Source: Pseudogracilibacillus sp037072025
GTDB taxonomy: Bacteria; Bacillota; Bacilli; Bacillales; Amphibacillaceae
Direction of reading: 5' to 3'
Assembly (NCBI RefSeq): GCF_037072025.1
Contig: NZ_JAXHDD010000022.1
Location: 1-64,000 of the forward strand
DNA: 64,000 nucleotides
Below the pieces are notes generated by a model. That model made no database searches and was not told the DNA's origin. It saw only the letters and a list, made by a program, of their open reading frames with translations. This document shows, piece after piece, positions 36,256 to 45,473 of this stretch. Numbering within the stretch: the first letter of the stretch is position 1; the number at the start of each line of letters is the position of its first letter. Position numbers and translations under genes: made by a program.

Positions 36256-36414
36256 AGCGCGTGTTCAAAAAGGAGGATAAAAAGGACCAAGAAGTTCGAG
36301 GCGGCGCAGTTTCGAGCAGCGGAATGTATGCATTTAGATACATGAGTAGCGGAGAAACAAGCCAACGAAGAAATTCGCAGTGTCATTTTTACCGGACTTT
36401 TTGAACATCCTCTA
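36256..36414. repeat. Dispersed ~160-bp repeat, copy in reverse orientation
   Basis: It starts GCGTGTTCAAAAAGGAGG and ends CCGGACTTTTTGAACATCCTC. It touches the stop codon of the methyltransferase gene at 36415. Confidence 0.9.
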
Positions 36415-37104
36415 TTATTGTTCAATTTTTCTCAACATAAACACCCACATAAAAGATAAAGCTTGCTTCAACTGTCTGGATAAACCGTTAATATGATGAT
36501 CTTTTACCTCTTTTTTGTAGACACCATAACTATCTAAAAGTTGAAAACCACTTTCTTTTGCTAGTTGCAAAAAATCCCATGGCATCATTGCATTAAGAAT
36601 TACTTCTTTTCCATAGACTTTAGGGTAACCATGAGCTCTAGGTCCTGCTGTCGGTCCCAAAATTCCCGCACACATAATCCCATTGATTTTTAATATTCGT
36701 TTTATTTCCTTTAATGACTTTGCCGGGTTATCTGTCCACTCCAATACATTAATCACCATGATTCCATCATAATAATTATTCGAATAAGGTAACTGATTTA
36801 CATCTCCTTGTTGAAATCTGATTCCTGTATCATTAAATCGCTGGTTTGCTAAATCAACCATCTTCTTAGAAATATCAATGCCAGTTGCATCATATCCTGA
36901 CTTTTTTAATTTATATGTACCATATCCATCACCACAACCGATATCAATTATTTTAAGCCCTGGTTTAAAATGGTTTTGGATAAAGGGAATGATGTCTTTC
37001 CGACTTCCTAAATCCCACACATTTTTACTTCTTTCACTCCAAAATGAAGCTTGGTTATCCCACTCTTTCTGTGTTTGTTTTTGCCAATCAAAAGATTTCG
37101 TCAC
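36415..37104 (-). CDS. SAM-dependent methyltransferase (class I)
   Basis: A 229-residue enzyme. Motif I is IIDIGCGDGYGTYKL near residue 53, the acidic end of strand 2 is ATGIDISKKM, and motif III is GDVNQLPYSNNYYDGIMVIN. The N-terminus FDWQKQTQKEWDNQA and SERSKNVWDLGSRKDIIPF resemble the YodH-like group of Bacillus. The substrate cannot be read from sequence. The 3' end abuts a dispersed repeat; the protein end MWVFMLRKIEQ may have been changed by it. Confidence 0.85.
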   Translation of the reverse strand: MTKSFDWQKQTQKEWDNQASFWSERSKNVWDLGSRKDIIPFIQNHFKPGLKIIDIGCGDGYGTYKLKKSGYDATGIDISKKMVDLANQRFNDTGIRFQQGDVNQLPYSNNYYDGIMVINVLEWTDNPAKSLKEIKRILKINGIMCAGILGPTAGPRAHGYPKVYGKEVILNAMMPWDFLQLAKESGFQLLDSYGVYKKEVKDHHINGLSRQLKQALSFMWVFMLRKIEQ

Positions 37105-37138
37105 TTTCCCCTCTCCTTCTTATTTTCTCCTAAAATTT

Positions 37139-37173
37139 TAAAAGGACTTACCTCTGTTTGAGATAAGTCCTTT
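37139..37173 (-). terminator. Terminator of the cold shock gene
   Basis: AAAGGACTTA-CTC pairs with GAG-TAAGTCCTTT and a short T-run follows. Confidence 0.85.
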
Positions 37174-37185
37174 AACGTCTATGAA

Positions 37186-37386
37186 TTATAGTGCAGAAAC
37201 GTTAGCTGCTTGTGGTCCACGGTTTCCTTCGACGATTTCGAATTCTACGTCTTGGCCTTCTTCAAGCGTTTTAAAACCTTCAGATTGGATAGCTGAGAAA
37301 TGAACGAATACATCGTCTCCGTCTTCACGCTCGATAAATCCGAAGCCTTTTTCTGCATTAAACCATTTAACTTTACCAGTCATCAT
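37186..37386 (-). CDS. csp: Cold shock protein (CspB/CspD family)
   Basis: A 66-residue RNA-binding OB-fold protein: GKVKWFNAEKGFGFIE contains RNP1 and DVFVHFSAIQ contains RNP2, with GPQAANV near the end. ATG 37386 follows AAGGAGG by nine bases; the ORF continues 11 codons upstream without support. The promoter TTGCAT-17-TAAAGT at 37531-37503 gives a leader of about 110 bases, typical of cold-regulated mRNAs. Confidence 0.95.
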   Translation of the reverse strand: MMTGKVKWFNAEKGFGFIEREDGDDVFVHFSAIQSEGFKTLEEGQDVEFEIVEGNRGPQAANVSAL

Positions 37387-37502
37387 GATGAATGACCTCC
37401 TTATACAAATATCGTGCAAAGTAATTGAATCAATACTTTTACACCACTTTGTTAAAGAGATCGTAAAGTATTATTTTAATCAATTGCCTTTTGCTATTAA
37501 TA

Positions 37503-37531
37503 ACTTTACCCTTTATCGCAATAAAATGCAA
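37503..37531 (-). promoter_or_regulatory. Promoter of the cold shock gene
   Basis: TTGCAT (37531-37526) and TAAAGT (37508-37503) on the minus strand are 17 bases apart. A long leader follows. Confidence 0.65.
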
Positions 37532-37645
37532 GTGAATAGCTAATTTTATTGAATTATTTTTTCGACATGAGCTTTTTCAACATAAATCTTTCAATTTCGA
37601 CACAACCTAAGCACAATTATCTTTATTATGATGAGGTGCGTAACA

Positions 37646-38362
37646 TTGATTGAATCTCTTGTAGTTTTTGTTCGTGCAATTATAGCCTTTTTTACATTGC
37701 TTATTTTCACAAGAATTTTAGGTAAACAACAAATTAGTCAATTATCTTTTTTTGATTATATAACAGGTATAACCATCGGTTCCATTGCGGCAACTTTGAC
37801 CACAGATCTTACAAGTAGAGCATGGCCTCATTGGGTCGGACTTTTTGTCTGGGCATTTCTTGTTTTTGTATTGCAATGGGGAAATTTAAAAGGACGTACC
37901 ATTGCTAAATATATTGACGGAGAACCAGAAATCGTTATTTTAAAAGGCAAAATCATGGAGGAGACATTAAAAAAGACGAGATATCGAGCGGCAGATTTAT
38001 TAAAATTACTTCGTTCCAAAGATGTATTTGATATTAGCGAAGTTGAGTATGCAGTACTTGAAACAAATGGAGAATTATCTATTTTAAAAAAGTCAGAAGT
38101 TCAGCCGATAACTCCTAAAGATATTGGACTGTTAACTCCTTATAAAGGATTAAGCAAAGAATTAATATATGACGGAAAAGTAATGGAACGAAATTTAAAC
38201 TATATCAATCGAGATAAGGAATGGTTACTTAATCAAATACGAGCCCATGGATACGGCTCTTTTGATGAGGTTTTTTTAGCACTTATAGATGAATCAAATA
38301 AGATGTTCATTGATGGATATCGGGATTCCATAGAAAAAGGCAGCGAAAAAAGACTAGAATAG
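37646..38362 (+). CDS. DUF421 (YetF-type) membrane protein
   Basis: A 238-residue protein with three N-terminal membrane helices (SLVVFVRAIIAFFTLLIF; YITGITIGSIAATLT; WVGLFVWAFLVFVLQW) and the family motifs RILGKQQISQLSFFDYITG and YRAADLLKLLRSKDVFDI. The soluble C-terminal part contains EVEYAVLETNGELSILKK. TTG 37646 is seven bases after GAGGTG. It overlaps functionally with the next gene, a pairing common in Bacillus. Function unknown. Confidence 0.88.
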   Translation: MIESLVVFVRAIIAFFTLLIFTRILGKQQISQLSFFDYITGITIGSIAATLTTDLTSRAWPHWVGLFVWAFLVFVLQWGNLKGRTIAKYIDGEPEIVILKGKIMEETLKKTRYRAADLLKLLRSKDVFDISEVEYAVLETNGELSILKKSEVQPITPKDIGLLTPYKGLSKELIYDGKVMERNLNYINRDKEWLLNQIRAHGYGSFDEVFLALIDESNKMFIDGYRDSIEKGSEKRLE

Positions 38363-38737
38363 GTGATTGAAATAAATAAAAGTGTACGAATTATAATTCC
38401 AATCCTTTTATTAGGAATATTTATTTTAGTAATGACAACTGGAGGAATTTTGAAAAAGCCGATGTCTGATGAAGATGACCTCATTTCCTTTATAGAAAAA
38501 ACAGAAAAAGAAGTGTTACATCAAGATTGGGAAAAAGCTTCTATACACCTTGATGATGCAAAAAAGGCCTGGAAAAAAATAGTCAGACGTATTCAATTTA
38601 GTGCAGAAAGAGATGAGATTAATGAGCTTCATAAAACATTAGATAGAACAAAAGGATTCATTGAAGCAAAAGATAAAGGTGGGGCAATGGGGGAACTTGC
38701 CGAAGCACGTAACATATGGAAAGAGCTTGGAAGATGA
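38363..38737 (+). CDS. DUF4363 protein
   Basis: A 124-residue protein with one N-terminal membrane helix (IIIPILLLGIFILVMTTGG) and a helical extracytoplasmic domain (ISFIEKTEKEVLHQDWEKAS, HLDDAKKAWKKIVRRIQFS). The GTG start follows the DUF421 stop codon directly, without a clear ribosome binding site, so it is probably translated by coupling. The DUF421-DUF4363 pair is a known neighbourhood. Confidence 0.85.
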   Translation: MIEINKSVRIIIPILLLGIFILVMTTGGILKKPMSDEDDLISFIEKTEKEVLHQDWEKASIHLDDAKKAWKKIVRRIQFSAERDEINELHKTLDRTKGFIEAKDKGGAMGELAEARNIWKELGR

Positions 38738-38821
38738 ATACTTTCTCCATTTAATTTTCTGCAAAATTTGAAGAGAGGTTTCATAATTTCTTAATTATTT
38801 TTAATGTAAGACGAAAGCCCT

Positions 38822-38984
38822 ATTAGTGCGTGTTCAAAAAGGGAGGATAAAAAGGAGCAAGAAGTTCAAAGCGGCGCAGTTTCGAGCAGCGGAATGTATG
38901 CATTTAGATACATAAGTAGCGGAGAAACAAGCCAACGAAGAATTTCGTAGTGTCATTTTTACCGGAATTTTTGAACAACCTCTT
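38822..38984. repeat. Dispersed ~160-bp repeat, copy in reverse orientation
   Basis: It starts AGTGCGTGTTCAAAAAGGGA and ends ACCGGAATTTTTGAACAACC. It lies in the 560-base gene-free stretch between DUF4363 and kynB. Confidence 0.9.
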
Positions 38985-39103
38985 TTAGTTTGAAGATTGA
39001 TTTCGGATACATTTTTCTAACCTCCAACCATTTCATAACTTTTGCTCCGTCTCTTCCTATTTATCTTCATTATACCATCTGATCATATTTCAATGTATAG
39101 TCA

Positions 39104-39245
39104 CTTACAAAAAGAAGTAACCTCCTTTCTGCCAATGGGTAGCGGATTATTTCCTGAGTTATTGAGACTCATTGGTCAACCGCTCCACAATCATAGTTAC
39201 TGAAACTTGAGCAGTTGAGGTGCTTGACAACTATCACGAATTGAA
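39104..39245 (+). pseudogene. Possible remnant of a small type I toxin gene and its 3' hairpin
   Basis: CACTTACAAAAAGAAGTAAC looks like the end (VTYKKK-stop) of a holin-like or TxpA-like toxin peptide. It is followed by a structured tail in which AGTAAC pairs with GTTACT and AGCGG with CCGCT. The hydrophobic coding part is not recognisable upstream, so only the 3' end remains. Low confidence. Confidence 0.3.
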
Positions 39246-39297
39246 AAAATATATATTGCTAAAATAAATTCGGTTCAAAATTATCCTAACATGTTGC

Positions 39298-39936
39298 TTA
39301 AGTTTTTAAATCGATCGGCCGAATGACCGCACGGACGGGACTCCCATCAGCACCTACCAATTTTAAAGGCAAAGCTATTAGTTCATAATATCCTGACTCT
39401 ACCTTATTTAACAATAGATTTTCTAAAATATAAACTCCATTTTTATAGAGTGCATGGTGAGCACTTACTGACTTACTATCAACAGGGTCAACAGACGGAG
39501 CATCTGTACCAATTAAAAAGATACCTAACTCCTTTAAGTACGCTCCTACATCCGTGTCTAATACAGAAAATTCTTTAGGAAAACTAGCTGGGTCACGCTC
39601 TTTTTCCGTTTTAAGTAAAAGACGCTTAACTCCTCTTAAATCAAACGCTTCTAAAATAGATCTATCTATCATTTTGTGCTCTGTTACGTCAATTATTTTA
39701 ACCGGTCCAATATAAATATTCGGATCTATTTGATGTATTTTTTCTCCATTATTATCAAAATGAAACGGCGCATCGACATGAGTCCCTGTATGAACGCTCG
39801 TCGTAAACTGACCAATATTTACAGAACCTGTTTGTTTTTTAGTATAACTTAGATCAAACTGATATGGGGTGTCTCCAGGCCAAACTGCAATGTCTTCCGT
39901 AAGCGGTTGTGTAATATCTATCCATTTTTTCTCCAT
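39298..39936 (-). CDS. kynB: Kynurenine formamidase (arylformamidase)
   Basis: It hydrolyses N-formylkynurenine to kynurenine and formate. The 212-residue cyclase-family protein shows WIDITQPLTEDIAVWPGDTP, the metal motif HTGTHVDAPFHF with two histidines and an aspartate, FLIGTDAPSVDP, and the late HHALYKNGVYILENL. It is the last gene of the kynU-kynA-symporter-kynB operon, with its ATG two bases from the symporter stop. Confidence 0.95.
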   Translation of the reverse strand: MEKKWIDITQPLTEDIAVWPGDTPYQFDLSYTKKQTGSVNIGQFTTSVHTGTHVDAPFHFDNNGEKIHQIDPNIYIGPVKIIDVTEHKMIDRSILEAFDLRGVKRLLLKTEKERDPASFPKEFSVLDTDVGAYLKELGIFLIGTDAPSVDPVDSKSVSAHHALYKNGVYILENLLLNKVESGYYELIALPLKLVGADGSPVRAVIRPIDLKT

Positions 39937-39937
39937 C

Positions 39938-41287
39938 CTATCCCCTCACAATACCCAATGTATTTAAGAAAACAATCACAATTGTAATTGGAACAACCCA
40001 TGTCATTAGTGCTCGCCACAGGGAATACATATTACCTGTTCCTTTCCCCCCTAATTGGTATTCTTCTTTTACAAGAGCTTTATCTGCTTTATGAATAATA
40101 AAAATCGCAATTAGCAAACTACCCAATGGTAACATGATATTACTAACTAAATAATCCGTTGCATCAAAAATACTTTTATTAAATATTTCCACCCCTGCCA
40201 ATGTACTTGAAGAAAGAGCAGAAGGAATCGCAACGACCATTAATATCGCTCCCAATATCCAAGTTACTGTTTTACGTGAAAATTTACCGTTTGCAGTAAA
40301 CGCTGCCACAATAATTTCATATAAGCTAAAAGATGACGTTAATATCGCAAATAAGAATAATAATAAAAACAAACTTAAAAAAATGGAACCAAAAGGCAGC
40401 TGGGCAAATGCAGCTGGGAGAACCATAAACAATAAGCCAGGTCCTTCAGCGGGTTCTAAACCGAAAGCAAATACAACCGGAAAGATTGCTAAGCCAGCTA
40501 ATAGAGAGACAAATATATTCATCCCGACTACCGCTCCGGCAGAGGAAGTTAAACTAACATCACGTTTTAAATAAGAACTGTACGTAACCATGCAAGAAAA
40601 TCCAACCGCTAAAGAAAAGAACGACTGTCCAAGAGCGTATAATAATGATTCAGCAGTAATATTTGAAAAGTCTGGTGCTAGAAAAAATCGGATACCTTCC
40701 ATTGCTCCATCTAATGTCACAGAACGAATTACTAATATAATGAAAAAGATAAATAACAATGGCATCATATATTTATTCGCTTTTTCGATACCATTTTGGA
40801 CTCCCATTGATATGACAAGAACATTAATAATTGTAAACAAAAGTAACCCGAACATCGTAATCCCTGGACTGCCTGCTACTGAGCCGAACAATGCTTCATA
40901 ATTTGCGCCATCGGAAATTATTTTTCCTGGCAGACTCATCCCACTGTAAATTAGTACCCATCCACCGACAACACTATAAAATGTTAAAAGCAAAAAACAG
41001 CCCAACACTCCTAGTCTCCCTACCCAAACCCACATACTATCTGGAGCCAACTTTTTATAGGCACTAACCGCTTCTCTCGCCGCTCCTCTACCGATAATAA
41101 ACTCAGAAACTAACATTGGTAGACCTATGACTAGCGTGAAGATGACAAAGATAAGGAAAAATGCTCCCCCTCCACTCATTCCTGTGACATAAGGAAGCTT
41201 CCAAATTGCTCCAAGTCCTATTGCTGCTCCAGCCGAAGCTAGGATAAATCCTAATTTGGATGTCCACTGATCCTTTTTTTCTTCCAT
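39938..41287 (-). CDS. Sodium:neurotransmitter symporter family transporter, probably for tryptophan
   Basis: A 449-residue transporter of the NSS/SNF (LeuT) family with about 11-12 membrane helices. Helix 1 carries LGFILASAGAAIGLGAIWKL, where the usual WRFPY reads WKLPY. Helix 6 (ALGQSFFSLAVGFSCMVTYS) and GMNIFVSLLAGLAIFP are normal. ATG 41287 follows GGAGGGATTGGG; upstream codons overlap kynA. It lies inside the kynurenine operon, so the most likely substrate is tryptophan or kynurenine, which is inference. Confidence 0.9.
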   Translation of the reverse strand: MEEKKDQWTSKLGFILASAGAAIGLGAIWKLPYVTGMSGGGAFFLIFVIFTLVIGLPMLVSEFIIGRGAAREAVSAYKKLAPDSMWVWVGRLGVLGCFLLLTFYSVVGGWVLIYSGMSLPGKIISDGANYEALFGSVAGSPGITMFGLLLFTIINVLVISMGVQNGIEKANKYMMPLLFIFFIILVIRSVTLDGAMEGIRFFLAPDFSNITAESLLYALGQSFFSLAVGFSCMVTYSSYLKRDVSLTSSAGAVVGMNIFVSLLAGLAIFPVVFAFGLEPAEGPGLLFMVLPAAFAQLPFGSIFLSLFLLLFLFAILTSSFSLYEIIVAAFTANGKFSRKTVTWILGAILMVVAIPSALSSSTLAGVEIFNKSIFDATDYLVSNIMLPLGSLLIAIFIIHKADKALVKEEYQLGGKGTGNMYSLWRALMTWVVPITIVIVFLNTLGIVRG

Positions 41288-41310
41288 CCCAATCCCTCCA
41301 TTTTCATCTC

Positions 41311-42165
41311 TTATAACGTTGTTCGTAAATCCCATAATTCTGGAAAAAAACGATGTTCTAAAACTTCTTTTAAATAGTTGACACCAGTTGACCCTCCTGT
41401 CCCTATTTTAAATCCGATAATTCGTTCTACTGTTTTCATATGTCGAAAACGCCATTGTTGCAACCAATCTTCTATATCAACTAATTTTTCAGCTAACTCA
41501 TATAAATCCCAGTACTTATCCACATTTTTGTATACTTTTTCCCAGGCAGCTTTTACAGTCGGATCCCCACGATATACGACAGAGTAATCTCGGGACAATA
41601 GTTCTTGATTAATTGGAAAACCTGCACTCGCTAAAGCTTTAATAGATACATCATAAATACTCGGTGCTTTATACGCTTCCATAAGAGCGTTATAAATTGC
41701 GGGGTCATTTTCGTAAATTTTTAATATATGTTTTGATTTATATCCAAGTGCAAATTCGATTAACCGGTATTGATAAGATTGAAACCCGGAAGCTTTTCCT
41801 AATCTATCCCGAAACTCCAAATATTCAGCTGGGGTAAGTGTGGCTAAAACATCCCATGCTTGGATAATTTGTGTTTGTATTCGTGAAACACGTGCCAACA
41901 TTTTAAATGCATTAGATAGTTTCCCCGCGGCGATAGAGTCAATCGCTGATGTTAACTCATGAAGAATTAATTTCATCCATAATTCACTCACTTGATGAAT
42001 AATAATAAATAACATTTCATCATGGTGACCAGATAGACGATGCTGACTAGTTAAAACTGTATCCAAATGTAAATAGTCGCTATATGTCATGTCATCTTTG
42101 AAATCAGTATGAATTCCTTTCTCATTCTGCAAATTTTTATATAAGTCAGAAATGGACTTAGACAC
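41311..42165 (-). CDS. kynA: Tryptophan 2,3-dioxygenase
   Basis: A haem dioxygenase that opens the indole ring of tryptophan to give N-formylkynurenine. Its 284 residues show YSDYLHLDTVLTSQHRLSGH, HHDEMLFIIIHQVSELWMKL with the substrate-region histidine, RFRHMKTVERIIGFKIGTGG with the haem histidine, and STGVNYLKEVL. Second gene of the operon. Confidence 0.96.
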   Translation of the reverse strand: MSKSISDLYKNLQNEKGIHTDFKDDMTYSDYLHLDTVLTSQHRLSGHHDEMLFIIIHQVSELWMKLILHELTSAIDSIAAGKLSNAFKMLARVSRIQTQIIQAWDVLATLTPAEYLEFRDRLGKASGFQSYQYRLIEFALGYKSKHILKIYENDPAIYNALMEAYKAPSIYDVSIKALASAGFPINQELLSRDYSVVYRGDPTVKAAWEKVYKNVDKYWDLYELAEKLVDIEDWLQQWRFRHMKTVERIIGFKIGTGGSTGVNYLKEVLEHRFFPELWDLRTTL

Positions 42166-42186
42166 GTTTATCCCTCCCGAAACATA

Positions 42187-43470
42187 TTAAGCGATCACAT
42201 TCCGTTCATTTTTAAATTGTTTATATGTCTCTTTCTCCATAATGCTTTTTAAAACTTGCACCGCTTCCCAAACTTCTGTAAATGTACTATAAAGAGCTAC
42301 TGGTGCAAGGCGTATTCCATTTGGTCCTCTATAATCTGGAATAACATGTTGTTTTTTTAGCGCTTTACAAATTCGTGCCGCTTCCTCATGTTCCAAAAAG
42401 ATATGTGCTCCTCTATTTTTCGGGTTCGTCGGAGTTCGATTAGTAAAAGCATATTTCTTAAGTTCTTGGTTAATGAGCTTTAATAAAAATTCTGTTAACA
42501 GTAACGATTTTTTTCGGATTTGCTTCATTCCAACTTCTTGAAACATCGATAAAGAACCAAGTAAAGGTGCAGCACTTAACAATTGAGGCGTTCCTGTTTG
42601 ATATGCGCCTGCATGTTCAGCCGGTGTCATCTTATGTTCTAAATCAAATTGTTTTTCTTTTTTAGACCCAAACCACCCGGCTAATCCTGGAGATTTACCA
42701 AAATGTTTTTTGTTTACATAAAGTCCTCCTACAGAACCAGGACCTCCATTTAAATGTTTATATGTACACCAAAAGGCAAAATCTACTCCCCAGTTACTTA
42801 ATTCATGTTCCACCGAACCAATAGAATGGCATAAATCAAACGCAACAAGAATTCCATGTTTATGAGCTTCCTTTGTTATATATTCCATATCAAGCACTTG
42901 CCCACTTCTATATAAAACTCCACTTAATACTACCATCGCTACTTCATCTGAAAATGTCTCCATAATATCTTCTTCATTAAGCAAGTGTCCATCTCTACTC
43001 TCTACACGAATTAAATGATCCTTCGGTTCCAATCCACGAGCCATCAGATTAGATTTTACTGCATAAATATCTGTTGGAAAATTTAATCCATCGATTACTA
43101 TTTTATTTCTGTACGAGTTTGGTTTGTAAAAAGTTGTTAAAATTTGATGAAGGTTGATTGTTGTAGAACCGGTTGCAATTACTTCTTCTGCTTCAGCACC
43201 CAATAAAGAAGCCGTCATTTCCCCCAATCGTTCAGATAAATAAAACCAAGGTTCATCCCCTTCCGTCCATCCATCTATTCCAAATCGCTTCCACGATTCA
43301 AGCATACGTAGAAGCGCTTCCTCTGAACGCTTTGACAGAAGACCTAAAGAGTTTCCATCAAAATAGATGCTATTCTTTGGAAAGTAAAATTCTTGTCGAT
43401 ACTTTTTCAGTTCATCTTGTTCATCCAGTTTTTCAGCTGTACTCCTAGTAAGAGGAAAGTCATTAAGCAT
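42187..43470 (-). CDS. kynU: Kynureninase
   Basis: A PLP enzyme that cleaves kynurenine to anthranilate and alanine. The 427-residue protein has YFDGNSLGLLSKRSEEAL, ATGSTTINLHQILTTFY, AFDLCHSIGSVEHEL with the PLP-binding aspartate, and CTYKHLNGGPGSVGGLYVN with the PLP lysine. GAYQTGTPQLLSAAP is in the second half. ATG 43470 follows AAGGAGG. It is the first gene of the operon; the anthranilate produced could feed tryptophan synthesis or excretion. Confidence 0.96.
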   Translation of the reverse strand: MLNDFPLTRSTAEKLDEQDELKKYRQEFYFPKNSIYFDGNSLGLLSKRSEEALLRMLESWKRFGIDGWTEGDEPWFYLSERLGEMTASLLGAEAEEVIATGSTTINLHQILTTFYKPNSYRNKIVIDGLNFPTDIYAVKSNLMARGLEPKDHLIRVESRDGHLLNEEDIMETFSDEVAMVVLSGVLYRSGQVLDMEYITKEAHKHGILVAFDLCHSIGSVEHELSNWGVDFAFWCTYKHLNGGPGSVGGLYVNKKHFGKSPGLAGWFGSKKEKQFDLEHKMTPAEHAGAYQTGTPQLLSAAPLLGSLSMFQEVGMKQIRKKSLLLTEFLLKLINQELKKYAFTNRTPTNPKNRGAHIFLEHEEAARICKALKKQHVIPDYRGPNGIRLAPVALYSTFTEVWEAVQVLKSIMEKETYKQFKNERNVIA

Positions 43471-43505
43471 ATTAAAACCTCCTTATTTAGATTATTATTA
43501 TATAC

Positions 43506-43534
43506 AATATACATAACCAGGTTAAAAGAGTAAA
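43506..43534 (-). promoter_or_regulatory. Promoter of the kyn operon
   Basis: TTTACT (43534-43529) and TATATT (43511-43506) on the minus strand have a 17-base spacer. A partly palindromic TATACAATATACATA overlaps the -10 box and could be an operator; no regulator gene is nearby. Confidence 0.55.
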
Positions 43535-43673
43535 TAGCCAATCTTATTGGTAAAAATAAATACTGGAGTCAAGTTGCAATTTTTGATACAATTGATTATT
43601 GCAAGAGTATAAAAAGCATATAAAACCTCCAATTTTTGTATCTTGTAAATATAAAAAACAGGTGGTAATAGTA

Positions 43674-44639
43674 ATGGAAAAAGAAAAATATCAAGTATTA
43701 CTCTACTACAAATTTGTTCCTATCGACGATCATGAACAATTTGCAACGGAGCATTTAGAGTTTTGTAAAAACCTTGGTTTAAAAGGTCGTATTTTAGTTT
43801 CTCATAACGGGATAAACGGCACTGTTTCAGGAACTGTTGAGCAAACAAATGCTTATATGGAAAAAATGCATGCAGATCCACGTTTTGAAGATATATTTTT
43901 CAAAATTGATGAACATGACGGTCATGCGTTCAAAAAAATGCATGTTCGTCCAAGAAAAGAACTTGTAACGTTACGTTTAGAAGAACCTGTTGATCCAAAT
44001 GAATTAACAGGAGAATATTTAAAACCAAATGAGTTTTATGAAGCGATGCAAGATGAAAATACAGTTATCTTAGATACTAGAAATGATTATGAATATGATG
44101 TAGGTCATTTCCGTGGCGCAATTCGCCCAGATATTCATAGCTTTAGAGAATTACCAGATTGGGTGAAGGAAAATAAACATTTACTTGAAGGCAAACGCGT
44201 ATTAACCTATTGTACAGGCGGTATTCGTTGTGAAAAGTTCACTGGCTGGTTAATGAAAGAAGGAATTGAAGATGTCGCTCAACTAGAGGGCGGTATCGTC
44301 ACCTATGGAAAAGATCCAGAAGTACAAGGTAAATTATGGGATGGCTTATGTTATGTGTTTGATAACCGACTAACTGTACCAATTAATCGTACGGAACATG
44401 TTGTTGTCGGAAAAGATCATTTTGATGGGAAACCGTGTGAGCGATATGTTAACTGTGCTGATCCAGTATGTAATAAACAAATTTTATGCTCCGAGGAAAA
44501 TGAACATAAATATTTACGTGGATGTACAGACGCTTGCAGAAGAAGTCCAAACAACCTGTATGTAAAAGAGCACGGATTAACAAAAGAAGAAGTGGAAGAA
44601 CGTTTAAAGGCAATTGAACAAGAAAAACAAGAAGTTTAA
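43674..44639 (+). CDS. trhO: tRNA uridine-34 hydroxylase TrhO (rhodanese family)
   Basis: A 321-residue protein of the YceA/TrhO family, which makes 5-hydroxyuridine at the tRNA wobble base. The N-terminal domain (YYKFVPIDDHEQFATEHLEF, GRILVSHNGINGTVSGT) precedes the rhodanese domain (VILDTRNDYEYDVGHF, active loop YCTGGIRCEKFTGWL). The C-terminal cysteine-rich part has CADPVCNKQILC and CTDACRRS. ATG 43674 follows GGTGG; 25 upstream codons have no support. Confidence 0.94.
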   Translation: MEKEKYQVLLYYKFVPIDDHEQFATEHLEFCKNLGLKGRILVSHNGINGTVSGTVEQTNAYMEKMHADPRFEDIFFKIDEHDGHAFKKMHVRPRKELVTLRLEEPVDPNELTGEYLKPNEFYEAMQDENTVILDTRNDYEYDVGHFRGAIRPDIHSFRELPDWVKENKHLLEGKRVLTYCTGGIRCEKFTGWLMKEGIEDVAQLEGGIVTYGKDPEVQGKLWDGLCYVFDNRLTVPINRTEHVVVGKDHFDGKPCERYVNCADPVCNKQILCSEENEHKYLRGCTDACRRSPNNLYVKEHGLTKEEVEERLKAIEQEKQEV

Positions 44640-44641
44640 GC

Positions 44642-44677
44642 AGGGGACGACCTTTGGAAAGGGTCGTCTTTTTTGCA
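44642..44677 (+). terminator. Terminator after trhO
   Basis: GACGACCC-type stem: GGACGACCTTT pairs with AAAGGGTCGTCTT and six T follow. It overlaps the leader of the next gene. Confidence 0.8.
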
Positions 44678-44692
44678 AAGGAGAGGATGAAA

Positions 44693-45082
44693 ATGAGTAA
44701 CATTATTTTATTTGATGGAGAGTGTCATTTCTGTAACTGGAATGTCCGGTTCATCATAAAAAGAGATCCTAAAGGCATATTCAGATTTGCATCCCAACAA
44801 AGTGAAATTGGAAAAGATTTATTAGAAACGTATCATATCCCTAAAAATGTAAACAGTTTAGTGTTAATTGAAAATGATCGCTTTTACACGAAATCAACAG
44901 CGGCGCTTAGAATTAGTAAAAAACTGAAATTTTTATGGAAATGTGTTTATATTTTCATCCTTGTCCCTAGACCAATTCGTGACTTTATTTATCAGATCAT
45001 AGCAGCCAACCGATATAAATGGTTTGGAAAAAAAGATACATGCCCAATTCCATCTCCCGAAATAAAGAAAAGGTTTCTGTAA
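44693..45082 (+). CDS. yuxK: DCC family thiol-disulfide oxidoreductase (YuxK-like)
   Basis: A 129-residue DUF393 protein. ILFDGECHFCNWNVRF contains the DxxCxxC motif that names the family. RFASQQSEIGKDLL and STAALRISKKLKFLWKCVYI follow, ending in KDTCPIPSPEIKKRF. ATG 44693 is used, with AAAGGAGAGG just upstream; ATG 44687 is also possible. Redox substrate unknown. Confidence 0.9.
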   Translation: MSNIILFDGECHFCNWNVRFIIKRDPKGIFRFASQQSEIGKDLLETYHIPKNVNSLVLIENDRFYTKSTAALRISKKLKFLWKCVYIFILVPRPIRDFIYQIIAANRYKWFGKKDTCPIPSPEIKKRFL

Positions 45083-45473
45083 AAAAACTCTTTTCATCAG
45101 TTTGTTTTGCTTTTATTTTTGTAGTTGAAGGAAACTGTGACGTATTTAGCTGGGTCGTTTCTCGCTGTACCCTTTGTGACCTCTAGATCGTATAAAGAAT
45201 ATTTATGCTAGTATGCCCATCAGAGCAGGGATTCATGAAAAACGGGGCACATAGTAAACCTTTTTGAGCCCGACAGATTAGGAATTCATGAAAAACGGGC
45301 ACATAGTGAACCTTTATGTGCCCATCAGAACAGAAGTCCATTGTAACTCATTTATTATGTAACAGTTTATGGATTTTGACACACCCTAGATTTTTTCAAT
45401 GGGAGTATCCAAGTACAGTCCAAAACTTTATGGAAAACATCCTTACACAAAAAAGCAAAACACCAAAGTTCTG
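45083..45473. repeat. Gene-free stretch with palindromic and repeat fragments
   Basis: TAGTTGAAGGAAACTGTG (from 45122) matches the outer end of the large elements at 55030 and 61217. AAAAACGGGCACATAGTGAA and CTTTATGTGCCCATCAGA (45235-45345) form GGGCACATA/TATGTGCCC hairpins, with two tandem units each preceded by GATTAGGAATTCATG or a variant. No gene is seen. Confidence 0.65.
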
